From: JAEUJZ01 sp964460115 | GTDB lineage: Bacteria; Myxococcota_A; Polyangia; Palsa-1104; JAEUJZ01 | Direction: 5' to 3' | Length of the DNA stretch: 64,000 bases | Assembly (NCBI GenBank): GCA_964460115.1 | Contig: CAYWPR010000024.1 | Span: 10,235 to 74,234 of the forward strand | Shown: positions 7,963-17,515 of the stretch, piece by piece | Layout: every line of letters begins with the position of its first letter | How positions within the stretch are numbered: the stretch's first letter is position 1 | The notes under the pieces: model-generated | Told to the model about the DNA's origin: nothing | What the model saw: the letters and a program-made list of their open reading frames with translations, nothing else | The model's database searches: none | Translations under genes and position numbers: made by a program

Positions 7963-10623
7963 ATGGCCGGTCAGAAACAACGCGGCGCAGGGCAAAGCCT
8001 GAGCCTGGGCTTTATTTTCACGGCCGTTGTCCTTATTGCAGGACTTGGCATCGGTTTGGCGCTTATGGGCCAGCGGGCTTACCGCCGCTATAAGGCCGAG
8101 CAAGCGCAGGGCGAAATGCAGCGTCGCGCGCACCGTGCCGCCGATAGCGGTCGGCAGCTTTTAACAAGTGGAGATTTGGTCGGTGCGGCCCGTCAATATC
8201 TGCAAGCCTACACGCTTGGAAATCACGAGACCGGGGTGCGCTTTTTGCTGCCCTGGCTGCAATCGCGTCTAGGCCTTGAGCTTGCCGTCTTGCCGCACGA
8301 ACAAGCGGTATCCGCCGTGGCATTTAGCCTCGATGGGCAACTCGTATTGACTGGCAGCCGCGACCTTAGCTTGCGCATCTTTGCGATGCCAAACGGCCGG
8401 CTGCTTCAGCGCTTTGTGGGCCATCGCGCGGCGATTACTGGCGCTTGGTTTCGCAGCGATGGACAGCGGGTGCTAAGTTTGGCGGAAGATTCCACGTGTA
8501 GGCTGTTTCCGGTCGAGCAAAACGCCTTGTCCGCGGCTGTGGCGCCAAATCAAAACCATGTAGAACCCCTCGCCACGCTGACCGAGCCAGCCGGCCAGCC
8601 CTGGCTGTGCCGGTTTTCTCCCGATGGTCAGCGCATCGTCACGGTGGCCAGCGACACGGTGGCGCACTTGTGGGATGGAACAAGCGGAAAACCGCTGAGC
8701 AGCCTAGGCGGTCATTCTGCCGCGGTGCTTTTGGCCAACTTTTCCAGCGATGGCCAAAATCTAATTACCGCCGCTGGCAAAACCGCATTTCTGTGGGATG
8801 CGCAAAGCGGGCAGCTGCGCGCAACGCTTTCCGGCCATAGCGAAAACATCAAAGACGCGGTGTTTAGCCCCGACGGCAGCCGCATCGTTACGACCAGCGC
8901 CGATCAGACGGCGCGACTGTGGGATGGGAAGACCGGCCAAGCTCTGACCGTGCTTATCGGCCATAGCGGTACCGTGTATTCGGCCACTTTTACGCTGGCC
9001 AACGGCAAATCTATCATGACGATCAGTGCCGACGGCACGGCTCGGCTGTGGGACAGTCAGACTGGCAGGCCGCTATTTTTGCCGGTCGGTCATCCTCGCC
9101 ATAGCCAAATCCTGGCGCTTAGTCGCGACGGCAGCCGCATGGTCATCGCCAGCGAAAGCGGAACTTTAGAGCTGTGGGATCGCATTTTAGGCCATATGCG
9201 AGCCAGTCTGTCGGTACGCAGCGCCGAGTCCGCGGACTCAAGCGCCGCCAGCGAATTCAAAGGCGTCGTGGCCTTTAGCCCAAGCGGCCGCCGTATCGTC
9301 ACCGGCGGCACAGATGGAATCGTTCGCATTTGGGACGGGCGTACCGGTCAGGCGCTTTACGCCCTGCGCGGACATCGCGGCCCCATTTTGGCCGCCGCCT
9401 GGAATGCCAATGGCAGTTTGCTCATCACCGGAAGCGGCGACGGCACCGTTCGCATCTGGCGCAGCCACATCGACCGCTATCCCCGCCCCATCGAAGGGCA
9501 TCAAAGTGAGGTGACTCGCGTCGCCTTTAGCGCCGACGGCAGCCGCCTGCTTTCGGCCAGCCGCGACGGCTCGGCGCGCATTTGGGAAGTCAAAAGCGGC
9601 GACCGGCTTCTGGATATAGAAGGCTCTCAGCGGGCCATCGACCAGGCTTTTTTCACAAGCGCTAGTACGCCCGAACAAGAACACGTAGTGACGGTGGTTT
9701 CCGGCGGCAACGGCAGCGCTGGTCGCACCCCTTGTGTGGTGCGCGTCATTGATAGCCGCAGCGGTCAAATTCGCGTTGCATTCGGCGAACAGCTAGATCT
9801 GGGCCGCGCCTTGGCGGTGTCCAAAGCCGGCGACCGCGTGATCACCGCACCGCTTTTGCTTGACGACAAGGACAAGGCTGCTGCCGAATTGCATGCTCTG
9901 TCGCCGCAAGGTTCTCGCCGGCTTGGCATCCTAGATGGGCACACCGGCCTGATTAGCGCCGCCGCCTTTAGTGCCGACGGCGAACTTTTGGCCACTGCCG
10001 GCGAGGATCATAGCGTTCGGCTTTTTGAAGGCAAAAGCGGTCGATTGCTGCGCGTCTTTGACGGCCATAGCGAAGCCGTGCGCGCCGTTGTCTTTGCACC
10101 CGACGGAAAACGGCTTTTGACCGGATCCGCGGATCGCACAGCGCGCATTTTCGCGACGGCCAGCGCTGCAAGCCTTTGGACCTTAGGGTCTCAGGTCGGC
10201 ACGGTGCGCGGCGTATATTATAGCCCCGACGGCGAGCGCGTTTTGACCGTAGACAGCGGCGAGCGTGCCTGGCTGTGGAGCAGCCAGGACGGCCGCCTGG
10301 TCGCCGCCTTGTCCCTTGCCCGCACCAGCAATAAAATTCGCGATACGGCCGTATTTAGCCCCGACGGCACGCGTTTGGCCAGCATCGGTCAGGGCCTGGA
10401 TATTTACGACGGCCGCAGCGGTTTGCATCTGACCAGCCTGCTCGGAGACGGAGGCGATCTGGGCGAAGTTTTTACCTCGCTGGCATTTAGCCCGGACGGT
10501 CAGCTTTTGGCCACCGGGACGCAAAGCGGCGCCGTGAAGCTTTGGGACGTGCATCTAGAATCACGTACGCCCGAGGCGACGGCTGCCGAGCTAGACGCAC
10601 TACTCGGGCGCCCTCCGCAATAG
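7963..10623 (+). CDS. membrane-anchored WD40-repeat protein
   Basis: 886 residues. One transmembrane segment (about 14-35, LGFIFTAVVLIAGLGIGLAL) precedes a short helical, TPR-like stretch (AARQYLQAYTLG). The rest is about 14-16 WD40 blades, seen as repeated F.PDG..ILT....RLWD patterns (HLWDGTSGK, FLWDAQSGQ, RLWDGKTGQ, RIWDGRTGQ, KLWDVHLE), enough for two seven-bladed propellers. In myxobacteria such modules are often fused to Ser/Thr kinases; here no kinase domain is present. The propellers probably face the periplasm or cytoplasm as a protein-binding platform; topology cannot be settled by eye. It has no SD and may be leaderless. Confidence 0.88.
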   Translation: MAGQKQRGAGQSLSLGFIFTAVVLIAGLGIGLALMGQRAYRRYKAEQAQGEMQRRAHRAADSGRQLLTSGDLVGAARQYLQAYTLGNHETGVRFLLPWLQSRLGLELAVLPHEQAVSAVAFSLDGQLVLTGSRDLSLRIFAMPNGRLLQRFVGHRAAITGAWFRSDGQRVLSLAEDSTCRLFPVEQNALSAAVAPNQNHVEPLATLTEPAGQPWLCRFSPDGQRIVTVASDTVAHLWDGTSGKPLSSLGGHSAAVLLANFSSDGQNLITAAGKTAFLWDAQSGQLRATLSGHSENIKDAVFSPDGSRIVTTSADQTARLWDGKTGQALTVLIGHSGTVYSATFTLANGKSIMTISADGTARLWDSQTGRPLFLPVGHPRHSQILALSRDGSRMVIASESGTLELWDRILGHMRASLSVRSAESADSSAASEFKGVVAFSPSGRRIVTGGTDGIVRIWDGRTGQALYALRGHRGPILAAAWNANGSLLITGSGDGTVRIWRSHIDRYPRPIEGHQSEVTRVAFSADGSRLLSASRDGSARIWEVKSGDRLLDIEGSQRAIDQAFFTSASTPEQEHVVTVVSGGNGSAGRTPCVVRVIDSRSGQIRVAFGEQLDLGRALAVSKAGDRVITAPLLLDDKDKAAAELHALSPQGSRRLGILDGHTGLISAAAFSADGELLATAGEDHSVRLFEGKSGRLLRVFDGHSEAVRAVVFAPDGKRLLTGSADRTARIFATASAASLWTLGSQVGTVRGVYYSPDGERVLTVDSGERAWLWSSQDGRLVAALSLARTSNKIRDTAVFSPDGTRLASIGQGLDIYDGRSGLHLTSLLGDGGDLGEVFTSLAFSPDGQLLATGTQSGAVKLWDVHLESRTPEATAAELDALLGRPPQ

Positions 10624-10680
10624 TCCGTCGCCTACTGCTCGACGCTTTACGTCCGTTACGCCCGGCGATACGCTGCATCC

Positions 10681-11871
10681 ATGTTCGTCGTATCCTCCTT
10701 GAGCGCGCCGGCGCAAGCTGCGCAGCGTCGTCGATTGGTCCATTTCTGCATTGCAGTGGCGCGAGCCCTGAGGTTTGCCGGGGCGCTTGGCCTATGCCTA
10801 TTTTTTAGTTCAAGGGCCGCTGCCGATCCGCTGCGCATTTTGCCTCTGGCGCGGGTTTTTGCGCCGGAACGGCCGACGTTGACTCTTTTTGCCGACGAAG
10901 ACCTTAAAGACCTGACCCTGGCCCTAGAACCTATAAAATCCGCTGACGGACAACCCTCGACAGAATCCGCGCCGCAAAATTTCAGCGCCAAGAAACTTGC
11001 CGCGGGTCAGAAATTGGTTGTGCCGCTCGGGCGCGGCAAGCTCGGCACGACACACTGGCGCGGAATGATACAGTGTCAGGCCGGCGGCAAGCTGTGGAAG
11101 CGCGAAGTCGTGGATCTGACCACTCAAATCAGCCGCAAGCTGGAGATTCGCTACGACCCCAATTATTTTTCCAGCCACCTTAGCCTGGATAAACACTACG
11201 TCGAAGTTCAGTTGTCGGTGCCGGCCCGCCGCGGCGAAGTGCACGTCTACGGCGACGACGGCAGCGAAATCGGCAGCGGCCGCGTCACATTTGCCGAGGA
11301 GCCGCCAAGCACCTGGTTGCGGCTGCCGTGGGAAAGCGCGGCCCAGGCGACCGCAGGAACGGTTCTGCGACTGAATCTCAGCCTATATGACCACGACGGC
11401 AATTTCGCCACCATCGACCTATATCCATGGTCGATGACCGTGCCGCATGAAGACGTCAACTTCTTAAGCGGTTCTGCCGAGATAAGCGATGGCGAACGCA
11501 GCAAGCTCGACGAGTCCTTGCGCAAAATCGCCACGGCCTTAGAACGCGTCGAAAGCGCCCTGCAGCGCTTTTCCAAAAGCGGCGTAATCGCCAATCCGCC
11601 GGCGCCGCGGCTTTTTGTCGCTGGTCACACCGATACGGTAGGCAGCGACGGCGACAACCTGAGCTTGTCGCAAAATCGGGCCCGCGCCATCGCCGGTTAT
11701 TTTCAAAAGCAAGGCCTGCGCGTACCCATTTACTTTGTCGGCGTAGGCGAACGCCAGCCACGCGTCAAAACCGCCGACAATACCGATGAGCTGCGCAACC
11801 GCCGCGCCGACTATACGCTGGCCCTCGAAGAGCCGCCCCTGCTAGCCGGCCTAAGTTGGCACAAGCTTTGA
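10681..11871 (+). CDS. OmpA-domain exported protein
   Basis: 396 residues. After a long basic n-region, a hydrophobic segment (FAGALGLCLFF) and cleavage near AAAD form a signal peptide. The C-terminal 110 residues are an OmpA-like peptidoglycan-binding domain: LFVAGHTDTVGSDGDNLSLS, QNRARAIAGYF, NTDELRNRRADYTL. The middle (about 60-230) is beta-rich and unrecognised. It probably tethers the envelope to the cell wall. It starts 57 nt after the WD40 gene with no clear SD; TACGCT 6 nt upstream of the ATG is a weak -10-like match. The exact start is uncertain. Confidence 0.82.
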   Translation: MFVVSSLSAPAQAAQRRRLVHFCIAVARALRFAGALGLCLFFSSRAAADPLRILPLARVFAPERPTLTLFADEDLKDLTLALEPIKSADGQPSTESAPQNFSAKKLAAGQKLVVPLGRGKLGTTHWRGMIQCQAGGKLWKREVVDLTTQISRKLEIRYDPNYFSSHLSLDKHYVEVQLSVPARRGEVHVYGDDGSEIGSGRVTFAEEPPSTWLRLPWESAAQATAGTVLRLNLSLYDHDGNFATIDLYPWSMTVPHEDVNFLSGSAEISDGERSKLDESLRKIATALERVESALQRFSKSGVIANPPAPRLFVAGHTDTVGSDGDNLSLSQNRARAIAGYFQKQGLRVPIYFVGVGERQPRVKTADNTDELRNRRADYTLALEEPPLLAGLSWHKL

Positions 11872-11952
11872 CTTTCTTAGCGAACGCAACAATATGTACC
11901 TAATCCAACCAACACGCACTGAAACGTAACCTTTCCGACCAATGCTTGCCCT

Positions 11953-11970
11953 TACATGAAGGTTCATGTA
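11953..11970. promoter_or_regulatory. 18-bp palindrome covering the RBS of the Crp/Fnr gene
   Basis: TACATGAAGGTTCATGTA has 8-bp perfect arms around a GG centre. It contains the likely Shine-Dalgarno (GAAGG) and its last base is the A of the start codon. It could be a dimer operator for autoregulation or an RNA hairpin that hides the ribosome-binding site. Confidence 0.55.
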
Positions 11971-12698
11971 TGAATCCGCGCATGCCGCAACGGGAATCGA
12001 CCATTTCGCTTCAAGACGAAAAGCGCGCGCTGTGGTGCTTAAAGAAGCTGCCCCTGCTTCAGGACTTGACGCACGACACGCTCGTCCGGCTCGCTGAGTC
12101 GGTGCAACTGCTTGAAGTGCGCCGCCGCTACGTCATTTACCTGCCCGGAGATCCGGGACGCGCGGTATTTTTCTTAAGCAGCGGTCGCGTCAAAATCAGC
12201 AAAGTGACGCGCGACGGCAAGGAACTGACGCTCGATTATCGCAGCCCGGGCGAGCTTTTCGGGGAACTGTGTCTTATCGATGGCGGACCGCGCGAAGAAA
12301 TGGCCGAAGCGATGGACGGTTCGCTGATTGCCGAGGTCGAACGCAATCAATTTGAGCGGCTGATTCAGCGTGAAGGCATCGTCGGTTATCGCTTGAGCAA
12401 GATTTTGGCGCAGCGGCGGCGCGATATCGAAAACAAGCTGGAGAATCTGATTTTCAAAGACGTGAACGCCAAGCTCGCCGAGCTTTTGCTGCGGCTCGCT
12501 ACCGAATACGGCATTGACGACAGCCGAGGCACGCTGGTGGCGCTGAAGATCACGCATCAGGAAATGGCCAACCTCATCGGTTCTACTCGTGAAACCGTGT
12601 CGCTGACTTTGAGCCAGTTTAAACGCTCGGGGCTCATTCAGACCGAGGGCCGCAAAGTCATCCTGGCCGACCGCGAAGCTTTGCGCGCTTTGGCCTAG
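11970..12698 (+). CDS. Crp/Fnr-family transcriptional regulator
   Basis: 242 residues. The N-terminal cyclic-nucleotide-binding fold is clear: VYLPGD-like YVIYLPGDPGRAVFFLSSGRVKI, SPGELFGELCLIDGGPR. A dimerisation helix (RRRDIENKLENLIF) follows, then a C-terminal winged helix-turn-helix with the family motif ITHQEMANLIGSTRETVSLTLSQFKRSGLI. The usual CRP cAMP residues (Arg/Ser of RSA) are not obvious; GGPREEM replaces them, so the effector may differ. No FNR-type Cys cluster is present. The start at 11970 is set by GAAGG 7 nt upstream. It is monocistronic and carries a palindrome over its own RBS, suggesting autoregulation. Confidence 0.93.
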   Translation: MNPRMPQRESTISLQDEKRALWCLKKLPLLQDLTHDTLVRLAESVQLLEVRRRYVIYLPGDPGRAVFFLSSGRVKISKVTRDGKELTLDYRSPGELFGELCLIDGGPREEMAEAMDGSLIAEVERNQFERLIQREGIVGYRLSKILAQRRRDIENKLENLIFKDVNAKLAELLLRLATEYGIDDSRGTLVALKITHQEMANLIGSTRETVSLTLSQFKRSGLIQTEGRKVILADREALRALA

Positions 12699-12822
12699 AA
12701 GCGATTTATTGACGGCTACGTCGTGACCTAAAGGGTTTTGCGCCGGCTGAAAACGCGGAAGCTGCGGAATTCTACGGTGCGCGGCGTCGCGATGTGTTAG
12801 AACCGCCCTACGGCCATCTATA

Positions 12823-14259
12823 ATGTCCTGGTTTGACCCTATTCTGAGCCGCCGGATTTTATCGCTGTCTTATCCGGTGATGCTGGCGATGCTGACCCAG
12901 ACGCTGATCAACCAAGTGGATCACGTTCTGGTTGGCCATCTGGCGGTTGCTGAGTCCACTCCGGGCCAGACCGCAGTGCAGATTAGTCAGATACTGCTGT
13001 GGATGTTCGGCGGTTTTCTGGCGGCGATTACGGTGGGCACCCAAGCGATGACGGCACGTCGCGTCGGCATGGAAGACCATGAAGGCGCGGGCGCAGTCTC
13101 GACAAACTCTGTCGCCGTGGCCCTTTTGTCATCGATTCTCATGACGGTGGTTTGTTACTTGTCGGCGCCGTCGCTGTTTCGCATCTTCAACAAAGATCCG
13201 GCGGTGCTGACGCTGGGCGTACCGTTTTTGCGCTGGCGCTTTCTGCAAATCACCAGCATGGTGGTGACCGCCAGCTACAAGTCCTTTTTCGATGGCCTCG
13301 GACGCACTCGTGTTCACATGGGCGTGGCCATCGTCATGAATCTGGTGAATTTCTTTTTGTGCATCGCTCTGATTTACGGGCCCGATCATCCCGGAATTGT
13401 CGGAATCGATGCCGTTCACCGCGGTCTAGTGGCTCTGTTTGGCGCGCACTTGCCGCATCTGGGCGTACCCGGAGCGGGCTTGGCCTCGATGATCAGTTCG
13501 TATATCGGACTTTTCATCATGGTCGGGTGGTCCTTTCGATCTATGTATGCGCGCTATCACATTCGCCGAATGAGCAATCTGTCCGCGCAGACCATGTGGC
13601 GCATCGTCAAGCTATCGGTGCCTTCCGGAGTCGCGACCATGGTGGCGATGGTCGGCTTTGGTTTTGTGCTGTACGTCGTCGGGCTTTTAGACAAGAAAGC
13701 GGGCTTTGGCGTTGGCCGTACCATCAATGCAACCGCCACATCGAACATCATCAATGTTTTGATGCTGGTCTTTATCAGTTGCCTCGCTTACGGCACCGCC
13801 ACAGCCACCTTGGTCAGCCAAAGCATGGGAGCCAAGTCTGCGGAGCTTGCCGAACGTTACGCCTATACCGCGGCGCGCATTGGCGGCGTGCTGTTTTTGA
13901 CCGTGGGGCTGTTTTTAAGCGCCTACGCCGAGCCGATTCTGCGCTTTTGGAATCCTGATCTCGACGTCGTTCGTACCGCGGCACCGATTCTGCGTCTGCT
14001 TGGCTTGTGCACGCCAATCATCGCCATCGCTTTGGTATTCACCCAAGCTCTTTATGGCGCTGGCAACACGATGTTTGTGATGACCGCCGAGCTGCTTTTG
14101 CACAACACCTGCCTCATTCCCCTTTCCTATCTGTGCGGCATCACATTTCACCTGGGACTGTGGGGGGTCTGGGGCGCGATGATTTTCTATGTCGCGGCGC
14201 TGGCGGCGGTCATGTTTCTAAAATTCCGCACCGGCACCTGGAAAGAGATACACATCTGA
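12823..14259 (+). CDS. MATE-family efflux transporter
   Basis: 478 residues with about 12 transmembrane helices in two related halves. Hallmarks: LSYPVMLAMLTQTLINQVDHVLVGHL at the start, TVGTQAMTARRVG after helix 2, and TATLVSQSMGAKSAELAERYA in the second half. MATE proteins export cationic drugs or metabolites using Na+ or H+ gradients; the substrate cannot be read from the sequence. The stop overlaps the DHH gene start (TGATG), making it the first gene of a tightly overlapped cluster. Confidence 0.93.
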   Translation: MSWFDPILSRRILSLSYPVMLAMLTQTLINQVDHVLVGHLAVAESTPGQTAVQISQILLWMFGGFLAAITVGTQAMTARRVGMEDHEGAGAVSTNSVAVALLSSILMTVVCYLSAPSLFRIFNKDPAVLTLGVPFLRWRFLQITSMVVTASYKSFFDGLGRTRVHMGVAIVMNLVNFFLCIALIYGPDHPGIVGIDAVHRGLVALFGAHLPHLGVPGAGLASMISSYIGLFIMVGWSFRSMYARYHIRRMSNLSAQTMWRIVKLSVPSGVATMVAMVGFGFVLYVVGLLDKKAGFGVGRTINATATSNIINVLMLVFISCLAYGTATATLVSQSMGAKSAELAERYAYTAARIGGVLFLTVGLFLSAYAEPILRFWNPDLDVVRTAAPILRLLGLCTPIIAIALVFTQALYGAGNTMFVMTAELLLHNTCLIPLSYLCGITFHLGLWGVWGAMIFYVAALAAVMFLKFRTGTWKEIHI

Positions 14260-15248
14260 TGAAGGTGCGCGTCCTTTTTCACGACAACTGCTTTGACGGC
14301 GCGACCTCTGCCGCGCTGTTTAGCGAAGTGTACCGTCGCCATATCGACAGCACGGCCCGCTTTGAGTACCACGGCATGAGCCACGGCCCCGGCGACGTCT
14401 TTCGCGGTGCTTTTTGCGAGTCCACCTCGGCCGAGACACGCACCGTGCATGCTTGCGTCGATTTTCGCTACTCCGCCGACCCGCGGCTCGACTTTTGGTT
14501 TGATCACCACCAAAGCGCTTTTATGTCCCCGGCGGATGAGGCGCACTTTGCGCAAGCGCACAACCCGCAGCATTTTTACGACCCGCATGCGCAGTCGTGC
14601 AGCAAATTTTTGGCGCAGAAAAGCGCGCAAGTCTACGGCTTTGACACCGCTCCTTTTCACGATCTTATCGAGTGGGCGGACTTAATCGACGGCGCGAAGT
14701 TTCGCGACCCGGCGCAAGCCGTCGAATGCAAAGAGCCAGCGCTACAGCTTATGACCTGGGTCGAATCTAACCGCGAAGTGCCGCTGAAGCGGCGCTTCAT
14801 CGAAGACCTGCGCAGTCGCAGCCTGCTCGAGATTGCCGCCTCGGACTACATTGTGCGCGGTCTTTCGCCGCTGCGTCAGCAAAGCCAGCGCTTGATTGAG
14901 ATTTTGCGCGCGCGCGCGCGCTTACACGACGGCGTCGTCACCTATGACCTCAGCGATGAACAACTGAGCGCTGTCAGCAAGTTCGTTCCCTACTATCTTT
15001 ATCCCGATGCCCATTATGTCGTCGGAGTCATGCTGATGCCCGGTCGCGCCAAAATCAGCGTGGGCAGCAATCCCTGGCAGCCGGCTCGGCGCAGCGCCAA
15101 CATCGCCGCAATTTGCGGCCGTTATGGCGGTGGCGGACATCCGGCGGTGGGGGCGATTTCCTACACGGCAGCAGAGATCGTGCGAGCTCGCGAAGTCGCC
15201 GCCGAAATCACGGCCGAGCTGCGTACCGCAGCCGCTTGCGAGGGATGA
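14259..15248 (+). CDS. DHH-superfamily phosphoesterase
   Basis: 329 residues from the ATG at 14259, which overlaps the MATE stop by one base. Metal-binding motifs of the DHH family are present: HDNCFDG (Asp9, Asp13), CVDFRYS (Asp68), DHH at 82-84 (FDHHQS), and ADLIDG. The C-terminus has the DHHA1 signature RYGGGGHPAVGAIS. Relatives include NrnA-type oligoribonucleases and cyclic-dinucleotide phosphodiesterases; which activity applies is unclear. Its stop overlaps the RecD2-like gene (ATGA), which suggests nucleic-acid processing. Confidence 0.85.
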   Translation: MKVRVLFHDNCFDGATSAALFSEVYRRHIDSTARFEYHGMSHGPGDVFRGAFCESTSAETRTVHACVDFRYSADPRLDFWFDHHQSAFMSPADEAHFAQAHNPQHFYDPHAQSCSKFLAQKSAQVYGFDTAPFHDLIEWADLIDGAKFRDPAQAVECKEPALQLMTWVESNREVPLKRRFIEDLRSRSLLEIAASDYIVRGLSPLRQQSQRLIEILRARARLHDGVVTYDLSDEQLSAVSKFVPYYLYPDAHYVVGVMLMPGRAKISVGSNPWQPARRSANIAAICGRYGGGGHPAVGAISYTAAEIVRAREVAAEITAELRTAAACEG

Positions 15249-17515
15249 ACGAGTCAGCGCCCAAAAAAGAGGCGCTGCGTCTGTTTGACTCGCCGGTTTT
15301 TTCTACCGCTACTCAAGATGCGTCGCAGGTGCGTCTGGAGGGAACGGTGCGGCGGGTGGTCTATGCCTCTGCCGATGGCGAATTCGCGGTCGTAGAGCTG
15401 GAAATCGACGGCGCCGAGCGTCCTTTGTGCGTAGTCGGCCAGCTTGCCGCCGTCAAGCTCGGCGAAACCCTGCAAGTCGTCGGTCGCTGGGAGCGGCATG
15501 CGCAGTACGGTCGTCAACTGCGCGCCGAACTGGCTGTGCCCACCGGGCCGCAGACGCGCCGCGGCGTCGAGCGCTACCTAACCACTTTAAGCGGTTTGGG
15601 CCACGAACTGTCGGCGCGAATCGTCGAAAAGTTCGGCGCCAATGCGCTGGAAGTACTGGAAAGCGAACCGTTTCGCATTGCTCAGATCAAAGGCGTCGGC
15701 AAAAGGCGGGCGCAGCGCGCGCTTGCTGACGCTCGAGTGCGGCGCGAAGAGCGCGAAGTCATGGTTTTTTTGCAGGGCCTAGGCATCTCGGTGGCTTACG
15801 CCGCGCGCATTCGCAAGCGCTATGGGCAGGGGGCCATCGCCAAGGTTCAAGAAGACCCCTATGCCCTGGGACGTGAAGTCAGCGGAATTGGTTTTCAGAT
15901 TGCCGATCGCATTGCTCGTGCCGTTGGAATCGCCGCCAATTCCCCCTTGCGCATAGAGGCTGCGCTGCGCCACGTATTGGAAAGCGCTGCCGATAGCGGC
16001 CATTGTTACCTGCCAGAAGCCGAGCTTTTTCAGCGCACCTTGGCGCTGCTCGGCAGCGAAACTGCTTCGCCTTCTTCGCCACCCAACGCCGTCGCGCCGC
16101 CGATTGAAGTGGAGGCATTGGCGGCCGCGCTTGGCACTCTTGTGCAGCGCGAAGAAGTCATCATCGAAGACGGCTGCGTTTTTAGCGCGCGCATGCATCG
16201 CATGGAAGTGGCGTTGGCGCATCAGGTAAAGCGGCTCGGCCAGGCGCAGCGGCGACGCGTTCCGCATATACAAAATGCGCCGATTCAGCTTGATTTGGCC
16301 CCCGGACAGCGGGCCGCTCTGGCTCAGGTCGAAGCGGCGCCTTTTTGCATTCTGACCGGCGGTCCCGGCACCGGCAAGACGACAATCATAAGGGCCCTCG
16401 TCGGTGCCTATTTGCGCGCCGGACTGCAAGTGCGGCTTGTGGCTCCGACCGGACGTGCTGCCAAACGGCTTAGTGAGGCGACACACCATAGCGCCTCTAC
16501 AGTGCATCGCTTGCTAGAGCTGCGTCCGGGGGAAGCGCCCGCCCTGTCCAAAAGCGAAATCACTGCCGACCTTTTGGTCTGCGATGAAGCGTCGATGCTC
16601 GATGTCGGGCTGGCCTTAGCGCTCTTGCGTGCAGTGGGAAGTGGCACGACGGTGGTCCTCGTCGGCGATGTGGATCAACTGCCTTCGGTGGGACCCGGGC
16701 GGGTGCTTGCCGACCTGATCGATGCCGACCGGCTGCCGGTGACTCGGCTGACGCAGATCTTTCGTCAGGCGGAAGGTTCCAGCATCGTGGAAAATGCGCA
16801 CCGCATCCTTGCCGGCCAAATGCCTAATTCCGTCGACCGAAGTGCTGTGCCAGGCGATTTTTACTTCATCGAAGCCACCGACCCCATGCAAGTACGCGAC
16901 GTCGTGGTACGGCTTTTGCGCGAACGCATTCCACAGCGTTTCGGATTTGATCCGCTGGCCGACATTCAGGTTCTAACGCCCATGCACCGCGGCGAAGTGG
17001 GCACCGAGGAGTTAAATCGCGTGCTGCAGGTGGCGCTTTTGCCTGAGCTTGGCAATGCCGAGGCGGCCGGTCGCCTGCTTAACAGTCGCGGGCGGCGATT
17101 TGTGGTTGGCGACAAGGTTATGCAGGTGCGCAACGACTATGAACGGGAAGTATGGAACGGCGATGTGGGCCGAGTCGTCGCCATTGATCTAGAAGAAGGC
17201 AGTCTGCTCGTTCGCTACGACGATGAGCGCGAAGTCCTTTACGATGAAGACGGACTCGAGCAATTGGAACTGGCCTACGCCGTCAGCGTTCATAAAAGCC
17301 AGGGCAGCGAGTACAAAGCGGTGGTCGTGCCGCTGCTTCTGCAGCACTATCCGCTTTTGCGTCGCAATCTGCTTTATACCGCGGTGACACGAGGCAAAAA
17401 GCTCGTGGTGCTGGTCGGCGACCCGCGTGCTTTGCGCCGCGCCGTGCAGGAGACCGGCGATTTGACGCGTTACACCAGGTTGGCCTTTCGTCTAAAGAGT
17501 ATACTCCCGAATTGA
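15245..17515 (+). CDS. recD2: RecD2-type DNA helicase
   Basis: 756 residues. The ATG at 15245 overlaps the previous stop (ATGA). Order: N-terminal OB-like domain (about 28-95, GTVRRVVYASADGEFAVVEL), helix-hairpin-helix region (115-230, IKGVGKRRAQ, VSGIGFQIADRIA), then an SF1B helicase with Walker A TGGPGTGKTT (371-380), Walker B LLVCDEASMLD, GDVDQLPSVGPG, and late motifs VSVHKSQGSEY and LLYTAVTRGKKLVVLVG. The extended N-terminus marks RecD2, not RecBCD RecD. It is a 5'-3' DNA helicase probably acting in repair or replication restart. No recB or recC is visible in the window. Confidence 0.93.
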   Translation: MNESAPKKEALRLFDSPVFSTATQDASQVRLEGTVRRVVYASADGEFAVVELEIDGAERPLCVVGQLAAVKLGETLQVVGRWERHAQYGRQLRAELAVPTGPQTRRGVERYLTTLSGLGHELSARIVEKFGANALEVLESEPFRIAQIKGVGKRRAQRALADARVRREEREVMVFLQGLGISVAYAARIRKRYGQGAIAKVQEDPYALGREVSGIGFQIADRIARAVGIAANSPLRIEAALRHVLESAADSGHCYLPEAELFQRTLALLGSETASPSSPPNAVAPPIEVEALAAALGTLVQREEVIIEDGCVFSARMHRMEVALAHQVKRLGQAQRRRVPHIQNAPIQLDLAPGQRAALAQVEAAPFCILTGGPGTGKTTIIRALVGAYLRAGLQVRLVAPTGRAAKRLSEATHHSASTVHRLLELRPGEAPALSKSEITADLLVCDEASMLDVGLALALLRAVGSGTTVVLVGDVDQLPSVGPGRVLADLIDADRLPVTRLTQIFRQAEGSSIVENAHRILAGQMPNSVDRSAVPGDFYFIEATDPMQVRDVVVRLLRERIPQRFGFDPLADIQVLTPMHRGEVGTEELNRVLQVALLPELGNAEAAGRLLNSRGRRFVVGDKVMQVRNDYEREVWNGDVGRVVAIDLEEGSLLVRYDDEREVLYDEDGLEQLELAYAVSVHKSQGSEYKAVVVPLLLQHYPLLRRNLLYTAVTRGKKLVVLVGDPRALRRAVQETGDLTRYTRLAFRLKSILPN

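Noticed and set aside
12819..12824. TATAAT overlapping the MATE start codon
   Set aside because: It includes the first bases of the ATG, so it could not place transcription upstream of this start; likely chance.
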